From Anaerolineaceae bacterium (GTDB lineage Bacteria; Chloroflexota; Anaerolineae; Anaerolineales; Anaerolineaceae): a DNA stretch of 19,582 nt. The stretch covers positions 1-19,582 of the forward strand of contig DMDF01000163.1 of NCBI GenBank assembly GCA_003446605.1, written 5' to 3'. Below the pieces are notes generated by a model. The model was not told the origin of the DNA and made no database searches. It worked only from the letters and a program-made list of their open reading frames with translations. Both the position numbers and the translations under genes were made by a program. Position 1 is the first letter of the stretch; the number at the start of each line of letters is the position of its first letter. This document shows, piece by piece, positions 15,071 to 19,582 of the stretch.

Positions 15071-16243
15071 TCAAAATATTTTACTGTTATTATCCATGAT
15101 GGGTTCAATGCTGTCGAAGGTTGTGCATAAAGCTTGCGCGAACCAATACCATCCATACCGCTGGCGTGACAGGGTATTCAGCATCCCTTCTGCTGTTTTT
15201 TTACCCAAAAGCCAGGCTGACCAAACCGCTGAAAAGGTCCAGAAGGCTTGATTGGGGCGCGGAAAAACACAGAAATAATGACATCCGCGGGAAGCATTTT
15301 CATCAACGAAAAGGTCTTCGATTTCTTTTCGATCAAAGATACACAGGCTGTGCGTTCGAGTTGGAATAGTCGGGAAAGCTGTGACATCACAGGTTTCCCG
15401 AAAATCCGTCCAGGTTCTGATAGCCTGAGAGATGGCACGTTCAATATTCTTCTCGAAATAAACTGCTGGCAGGCTAAGTTGGTGAGGGTGAAAATTGCGA
15501 TCAGGCCAATGCCATAAGGAAGAAGCCAGGTCGCACACCTCGCTGAGAATGGCAGCGATCATGGAGCGTTCATCCTGGCTGATCTGCAGGCGATCGAGTG
15601 TATTGAATAAAATTACAAGGACGTGCAGTGCTCGTGGTGTGTAACATGTCAGGGCATATTCAACATGTTTTTGAATGTCTGTATCTTCTAATAAACAGCG
15701 TTGCAGTGCGCGCGAGCGGTACATGGCACTGTTTCCAATTTGAGAGAGCCGTGCCAGGTCATTTTCATTAACCGCGTGGATACCGCTTTCCCCACAATGG
15801 GGACATATAAAAACAACTGAACTTGGTTCGGAGAGTTCTTTTTTCCAGATAAATCCTTCTGCAGGTATGATAGCCTTACATTGACGACATTCCGTTTGGT
15901 ATAACTCCTGGATGTGTTTCTCCAATTTTTCACCATGCCATTCTTGATTGAGCAGGATATGAACGGCTTTTTGGAATTCTTCCTCTTTATGTCCTTTAGC
16001 TAACACTTCCGTCATCAACCGCAGCAGAGGGTTCTTCTGTGCCTGGAATACACGATGACCTGCACTGGCGGCTTCCAACGTGTACAGAGGGTTGGCTCCC
16101 ATCGGATCCAATACATCACAATTCTCGCTGCCATTTTCGTTCAGCCATTCGGTCAGGATGCCGCTGTAGTAGGGTGGCAGATAGCGTTTGAGTGGATAGC
16201 GAAAACTTCTTTCCCCAGAAGGTATGAAGGGTATCGGTTGCAT
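15071..16243 (-). CDS. Methyltransferase-like protein with zinc ribbon, N-terminal part
   Basis: A 390-aa ORF ending at TGA 15071-15073. Residues 13-85 resemble the SAM-binding half of large DNA methylases (RYPLKRYLPPYYSGIL, then VLDPMGANPLYTLEAASAGHRVFQAQKNP, replacing the usual DPFxGSGTT). A zinc ribbon follows: C119 and C122, C147 and C150. Where active N6/N4 methylases have DPPY before an F..WL helix, this protein has FPRPNQAFWTFSAVWSAWLL (327-346), so the catalytic motif appears lost. It is therefore probably not an active methyltransferase. AAGGAGG lies 12 nt before the ATG at 16243, a perfect but distant ribosome site. It is divergent from the phosphodiesterase operon. Function unknown; DNA binding or a degenerate modification enzyme are guesses. 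Confidence 0.65.
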   Translation of the reverse strand: MQPIPFIPSGERSFRYPLKRYLPPYYSGILTEWLNENGSENCDVLDPMGANPLYTLEAASAGHRVFQAQKNPLLRLMTEVLAKGHKEEEFQKAVHILLNQEWHGEKLEKHIQELYQTECRQCKAIIPAEGFIWKKELSEPSSVVFICPHCGESGIHAVNENDLARLSQIGNSAMYRSRALQRCLLEDTDIQKHVEYALTCYTPRALHVLVILFNTLDRLQISQDERSMIAAILSEVCDLASSLWHWPDRNFHPHQLSLPAVYFEKNIERAISQAIRTWTDFRETCDVTAFPTIPTRTHSLCIFDRKEIEDLFVDENASRGCHYFCVFPRPNQAFWTFSAVWSAWLLGKKTAEGMLNTLSRQRYGWYWFAQALCTTFDSIEPIMDNNSKIF

Positions 16244-16266
16244 GGGTTGGGATATCCTCCTTTTTT

Positions 16267-16272
16267 AGTATA
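16267..16272 (-). promoter_or_regulatory. Candidate -10 for the methyltransferase-like gene
   Basis: TATACT on the minus strand lies 23 bp before the ATG at 16243. No good -35 is present at the right distance. It lies in a 92-bp divergent intergenic region. Confidence 0.3.
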
Positions 16273-16306
16273 CAGGATATTGAGATTTCAGCAGCTCGCT
16301 TTCTGG

Positions 16307-16315
16307 TGTTAAAAT
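16307..16315 (+). promoter_or_regulatory. Candidate extended -10 promoter of the phosphodiesterase operon
   Basis: TGTTAAAAT fits TGnTAnnnT. A start near 16322 would leave a short leader of about 14 nt that still contains GGAGAGGG. The -35 region (TTTCAG, 18 bp upstream) is weak. Confidence 0.35.
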
Positions 16316-16335
16316 CAGATTGGAGAGGGTTCATT

Positions 16336-17097
16336 ATGCAAAGAAAATTAGAGATCCCGGATAAGAACAAACCTTATGTGATGGCACATCGAGGCAATCG
16401 GGCTGCCTGCCCGGAGAATACGCTGACAGCTTTTCAACGTGCTTTTCAGGATGGCGCGGATATTTTAGAGACCGATCTGCATTTAAGCAAAGACGGTAAA
16501 TTTATCTGTATCCATGATGCCACGCTTGATAGAACAACGGATGGGAGCGGGAATATTGCAGATCTCACTTCTACGCAGATTAAGAGCGTATCCGCTTTTA
16601 ATCACATGGCAGGTTTTGAAGCGGAACGGATACCATTTTTAGAAGAGACGGCTGCTGTTCTTCCAAAAGATGTTGCTCTGGCGCTTGAATTGAAAAGCGA
16701 CCGTTTTTTGGAGGAGAAGGTTTGCCAGCAATTGCTGGCGGAATTGAAAAATGCAGGCGTGCTCGAAAGAACCATCGTTCTTTCTTTCAGCATGCAGCGC
16801 ATCTTAAGCGTGCGCAAAGTTGAAGCCGATATGCCAATCGGTTTGATCACGATGAGCAAAATATCTCCACCCAAAGAGGTGGATATGGTAGGTCCCTTCT
16901 TTCCGATCTTATGGCTCAATCCCCACTATATTCAAACTGCTCATCGCCGGGGCATACTGGTTTGCCCGCTTGATCCCACCCCTGAGCCACGTCTAAAACA
17001 CTATTTAAGAAAAGGCAGTGATGCCATCATTACGGATAACTCAGCCGTTACATGCCAGGCTGTGAAACAGCTTCTGCAAGAAAATAACGAGAAATGA
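16336..17097 (+). CDS. Glycerophosphodiester phosphodiesterase
   Basis: A 253-aa cytosolic enzyme of the GDPD/UgpQ type, which splits glycerophosphodiesters into glycerol 3-phosphate and an alcohol. The TIM-barrel motifs are intact: VMAHRGNRAACPENTLTAF (HRG and the following E), ETDLHLSKDGKFICIHDATLDRTTDG (E, D and catalytic H), LALELK, and GSDAIITDN near the end. No signal peptide is visible, so it should act inside the cell. ATG 16336 is chosen for GGAGAGGG 6-7 nt upstream; an upstream ATG at 16306 lies inside the probable promoter. First gene of a tight plus-strand operon, with an 11-bp gap to the next gene. Its partners (a possible beta-propeller, a helical unknown and a formyltransferase) do not suggest simple phospholipid recycling. 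Confidence 0.93.
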   Translation: MQRKLEIPDKNKPYVMAHRGNRAACPENTLTAFQRAFQDGADILETDLHLSKDGKFICIHDATLDRTTDGSGNIADLTSTQIKSVSAFNHMAGFEAERIPFLEETAAVLPKDVALALELKSDRFLEEKVCQQLLAELKNAGVLERTIVLSFSMQRILSVRKVEADMPIGLITMSKISPPKEVDMVGPFFPILWLNPHYIQTAHRRGILVCPLDPTPEPRLKHYLRKGSDAIITDNSAVTCQAVKQLLQENNEK

Positions 17098-17108
17098 GGA
17101 TTTAACGA

Positions 17109-18209
17109 TTGCCTTTTCACCCCGAGCACAACTTGAACCAAGGCTTAGATGCGCGCTTGCGTATTCTTGAGCGGTATCCCAAAATGACCATTCTTCATCA
17201 TGTTGATGAAGATCAGCGCCTGTGGGGAACATCCGGAAGGGAGATATGGGTACGCTCAGGGCAAAGCTGGAAATACTGTGCGAAATTCCCATTTCACTCT
17301 CCGCGTGATATTTTTGGATTTTCTCGGGCGACCACACGCGCTTTTCGTGCTGATAAATGCAATATTTATGGGAACCGGTTCGGGAAAATTCTGGGTATCC
17401 GTGCTGGCACGGTATATCAACTGGAAGACAGTTGCATTCCCAAACCTCTCTTCACAATCAATGGAGATTGTGTGCTGCATGGATCGCTCTGTGAAGACAG
17501 GCAGGGGAACATCTATTTTGGGGAATATTTTATGAATTCTGCTCGCCAGGCAGTTCGTATCTGGCGCGTTGCCCCGCGGATGGACCACTGGGAAATCGCT
17601 TATGCTTTCCCTGCTGCGGGTATTCGGCATGTGCATGGTATCTACCGGGATCCTTATGAAGAGGAAACTTTCTGGGTTACGGTAGGCGACTTCAGCGGAG
17701 AATGTTATATTCTCTGCACGCGCGACCTCTTCAAGACATTTACGCGTTATGGGGATGGGAAACAAACCTGGCGGGCGGTGCGGGTGTTTTTCACCGAACA
17801 ATATGTATGCTGGATCACCGATTCAAACCTGGAGCAAAATTATGCCTGCCGCATGAGCCGTAGCAGCGGGGCGCTTGAAAAAGGGATGCAGATTGCAAAT
17901 TCTAGTTGGTACGGGACGACCACTACGGAAGGATTGCATGTGGCATTCACAACCGTTGAAAAAGGGGAGGGCATCACCTCGCCTTACAGCCAGGTGCTTG
18001 TCAGTCGTGACGCATTTAACTGGCAGGTCATCTACCAATTCAAAAAAGATTTTTACCGACCTGTGCAGGTGTTCAAGTATGGGGTCATCAGCTGTCCATC
18101 CGGGGAGATGAGCCAGCATGATCTGTATATAAGCGGTGAAGGGCTGGTCGGGTTGGATGGCAAGAGTATGCGTATAGATATTAGTGAGTTGGGGGAGAAA
18201 AAGAAATGA
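17109..18209 (+). CDS. Possible beta-propeller protein, unknown function
   Basis: A 366-aa protein with a TTG start at 17109, supported by GAGGA 8 nt upstream. It shows repeated short strands with Trp, Gly and Asp turns: CEDRQGNIYFGEYF, ETFWVTVGDFSGECYI, YVCWITDSNLEQN, and SQVLVSRDAFNWQVIYQF, the last resembling an Asp-box/BNR-type repeat (S.D.f.W). This suggests a sialidase-like or WD-like propeller; the fold is inferred. No signal peptide or membrane helix is visible, so it seems cytosolic. I see no certain catalytic residues. Several very ordered stretches (GIRHVHGIYRDPYEEETFW, SPYSQVLVSRDAFNW) look like conserved family signatures. It overlaps the next gene by ATGA, so translation is coupled. 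Confidence 0.65.
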   Translation: MPFHPEHNLNQGLDARLRILERYPKMTILHHVDEDQRLWGTSGREIWVRSGQSWKYCAKFPFHSPRDIFGFSRATTRAFRADKCNIYGNRFGKILGIRAGTVYQLEDSCIPKPLFTINGDCVLHGSLCEDRQGNIYFGEYFMNSARQAVRIWRVAPRMDHWEIAYAFPAAGIRHVHGIYRDPYEEETFWVTVGDFSGECYILCTRDLFKTFTRYGDGKQTWRAVRVFFTEQYVCWITDSNLEQNYACRMSRSSGALEKGMQIANSSWYGTTTTEGLHVAFTTVEKGEGITSPYSQVLVSRDAFNWQVIYQFKKDFYRPVQVFKYGVISCPSGEMSQHDLYISGEGLVGLDGKSMRIDISELGEKKK

Positions 18210-18886
18210 GAAATGTATTGCTTGCGCTCAGTGATGCTTTCTCTGAACGCTATCTCAGCTCTGAAACCATCCTGGATTTCATTCGAAAGCATTCGCATTC
18301 CCTTGTCAAGGAAGTTGAGAGCTCGAATGGGCAATTTTCGGATACGACAAATCCTTGGCTGTTTTTCCACTTATTGGAAATGCTGCCAACCATTGGGATT
18401 GTTGCACACTATCCCAACCTATCCCAACCTGAAAAAGTGGATCTTGTGATGACCGAACAAATCACGACCTGGCGTGAAACGCTGGAAGACGATCGCATCA
18501 TCCACAAAGGAAGCCTGACTGCAGGAAGTGCTTCTATGCTGTGGGGCATGCTTCATGCTCAAACATCTGATGACCTATTTCTTCAGCAAAACCTCGAACT
18601 GATCTTGCGGCATGTGGAAGTAAAAAGAGAAAATGCTCTTACTCGCTATGGCGCAGCTTTGACCTCTGCCCAGATGTGGGAGGAACGTTGTTGTTATGCT
18701 CTTGTGTTCAGTAACTATGCGTTGCTCCATCAGGATTGGCGGTTTTTGAATGCGGCTCTCAAGATGAATGAATGGTTTTGGAAGGAGTATCACTCCCTGT
18801 TCACTGTGAGGTCTGTGATCCCCTTGCTTACATCCCTGGCAGAACAAGAGTACACTTTTCAGGAGATGCAAAAATGCTGCGCGTGA
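18206..18886 (+). CDS. Helical protein of unknown function
   Basis: A 226-aa protein, almost entirely helical by eye, that I do not recognise. Features include LFFHLLEMLPTIGIVAHYP, a Trp-rich segment WEERCCYALVFSNYALLHQDWRFLNAALKMNEWFW, and a C-terminal CC pair. The repeated helical pairs could form an alpha/alpha toroid or an alpha-solenoid; this is a guess. No signal peptide is visible. The ATG lies in the ATGA overlap with the previous gene, with GGGGGAG (18191-18197) 8 nt upstream. Its end overlaps the start of the formyltransferase gene by 13 bp. Tight coupling on both sides suggests it acts with its neighbours. Confidence 0.65.
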   Translation: MRNVLLALSDAFSERYLSSETILDFIRKHSHSLVKEVESSNGQFSDTTNPWLFFHLLEMLPTIGIVAHYPNLSQPEKVDLVMTEQITTWRETLEDDRIIHKGSLTAGSASMLWGMLHAQTSDDLFLQQNLELILRHVEVKRENALTRYGAALTSAQMWEERCCYALVFSNYALLHQDWRFLNAALKMNEWFWKEYHSLFTVRSVIPLLTSLAEQEYTFQEMQKCCA

Positions 18887-19582
18887 TCCTGTTTGCTCCC
18901 ATCCATACCAGTTTGTATTCACGCTTGGTGCTGCATGGTTTACTGCACGACTCTTCTGTTGAAGTGGTGGGGGTAGTGGTGCGCAACCACTGGAATTTAC
19001 GGCGCGTTCGATCGGAATTTCGCCGGGATGGGCGACGATTGCTACAGAAGTTTATCCGTAAATATCTGCTGCGCGAAAAGGCATTTGCAGGTGTGGAGAG
19101 GGAAAATCTGGCACAACTGGCGCGCAGCGTGAATCTTCCCCCTGGTACTTTGCGAACGCTGGCAAAGGATCATGCTATACCTTACCTGACATGTAAAGAT
19201 CTCAGCGATAAAAAAAGCGAGGACTTCCTCAGCTCAAAACAACCTGATCTGATCGCGTTCACCGGAGGGGGGTTGATCAGGCAGAATATATTAAATATCC
19301 CCAGGCTGGGTGTGTTGAACTGCCATACCGGCGTTCTTCCCCCTTATCGGGGCATGGATGTGGTTGAATGGACAGCTTTGGAAGGTGCGTTGGAACGTGC
19401 TGGTTTTGGCGTTACCCTACACTATATGGATAAGGGCGTGGATACAGGTCCGATTATAAAAGTCGTGTCGTATACACCATCAAAGGGTGAAACTTTCTCG
19501 ACCATTCGCATGAAATTGGAAGTGGAGATGGTTTCTACCATGCTGGCTGGTATCCATGAGATTGCAGCCGGAACAATTGAAC
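18874..19582 (+). CDS. Formyltransferase-fold protein (partial, cut by window end)
   Basis: The frame opens with ATG 18874 (CAGGAG at 18860-18865) and runs off the right edge after about 236 codons. The start is MLRVILFAPIHTSLYSRLVLHGLL, the first strand-helix of a Formyl_trans_N (Rossmann-type) domain, followed by VEVVGVVVRNHW. The catalytic region is clear: LGVLNCHTGVLPPYRGMDVVEW carries the Asn and His, and HYMDKGVDTGPII carries the Asp, the N-H-D triad of 10-formyl-THF-dependent transferases. Relatives include methionyl-tRNA, GAR, ArnA and sugar N-formyltransferases. An insert rich in Arg/Leu (LRRVRSEFRRDGRRLLQKFIRKY) is unlike Fmt. Given the operon it more likely modifies a small amine than initiator tRNA; that is inference. 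The C terminus is not visible. Confidence 0.85.
   Translation, partial: MLRVILFAPIHTSLYSRLVLHGLLHDSSVEVVGVVVRNHWNLRRVRSEFRRDGRRLLQKFIRKYLLREKAFAGVERENLAQLARSVNLPPGTLRTLAKDHAIPYLTCKDLSDKKSEDFLSSKQPDLIAFTGGGLIRQNILNIPRLGVLNCHTGVLPPYRGMDVVEWTALEGALERAGFGVTLHYMDKGVDTGPIIKVVSYTPSKGETFSTIRMKLEVEMVSTMLAGIHEIAAGTIE

Larger units (their letters stand above)
14021..16243 (-). pseudogene. Whole methyltransferase-like reading frame interrupted by one TGA
   Basis: The two ORFs 15071-16243 and 14021-14956 lie in the same frame. The stretch between them (15070 down to 14957) has no other stop and reads as coding, so a single TGA at 15071-15073 interrupts a frame of 740 codons. The local context is SKIF-TGA-LCLDL. 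A GGA (Gly), CGA (Arg) or TGG (Trp) codon would be one substitution away. Readings in order of likelihood: a recent nonsense mutation, a base-call error, or stop readthrough. Other genes in the window use TGA as a normal stop, so a changed genetic code is excluded. Confidence 0.55.

Noticed and set aside
15071..15073. Selenocysteine at the in-frame TGA
   Set aside because: No SECIS-like stem-loop is evident just downstream, and the position is not beside any redox motif.
17256..17801. 181-codon minus-strand ORF within the possible propeller gene
   Set aside because: It is antisense to an operon gene with coupled starts; no family features.

Overview
The window looks like a chromosomal stretch from a Chloroflexota bacterium, most likely class Anaerolineae. 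This is inferred, not proven. The grounds are moderate GC, Pro/Thr-rich low-complexity linkers on exported proteins (a lipoprotein, an L,D-transpeptidase and a class A PBP), HPr and enzyme I with no EII genes nearby, and the general look of the proteins. No rRNA, tRNA, CRISPR array, transposase or phage gene was seen.

Layout from left to right. (1) 1-224: a tandem array of about 67-bp units with conserved hairpins, truncated by the left edge. (2) 253-3659, plus strand: a TrmA/RlmD-type rRNA m5U methyltransferase, a small two-helix membrane protein, a ferritin-like diiron protein, and a lipoprotein with a CBM9-like domain. (3) 3676-7908, minus strand: a thioredoxin-TPR protein of the CnoX/YbbN type, a 138-aa unknown, then a cell-wall group. 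That group is a Tat-exported L,D-transpeptidase, a TPR-membrane-anchor-L,D-transpeptidase, and an N-acetylmuramoyl-L-alanine amidase-like protein; the last two genes overlap by ATGA. (4) 8012-11683, plus strand, divergent from the wall group: a 1223-aa class A penicillin-binding protein carrying a complete AMMECR1 domain at its cytoplasmic N terminus. (5) 11817-13834, plus: HPr and enzyme I of the phosphotransferase system, overlapping by ATGA and bracketed by intrinsic terminators. (6) 14021-16243, minus: a methyltransferase-like gene with a zinc ribbon, split by one in-frame TGA into two ORFs. (7) 16336 to the right edge, plus: a tight operon of a glycerophosphodiester phosphodiesterase, a 366-aa protein with repeated Trp/Gly-rich strands, a 226-aa helical unknown, and a formyltransferase-fold protein cut by the window end.

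The clearest functional theme is envelope construction. Genes 5067-7908 and the divergent PBP together supply glycan polymerisation, D,D- and probably L,D-crosslinking, and possibly amidase activity. The most unusual items are the AMMECR1-PBP fusion, the single TGA that interrupts an otherwise continuous 740-codon reading frame in an apparently catalytically degenerate methyltransferase-like protein, the covarying hairpin repeat array, and the uncharacterised operon at the right end.
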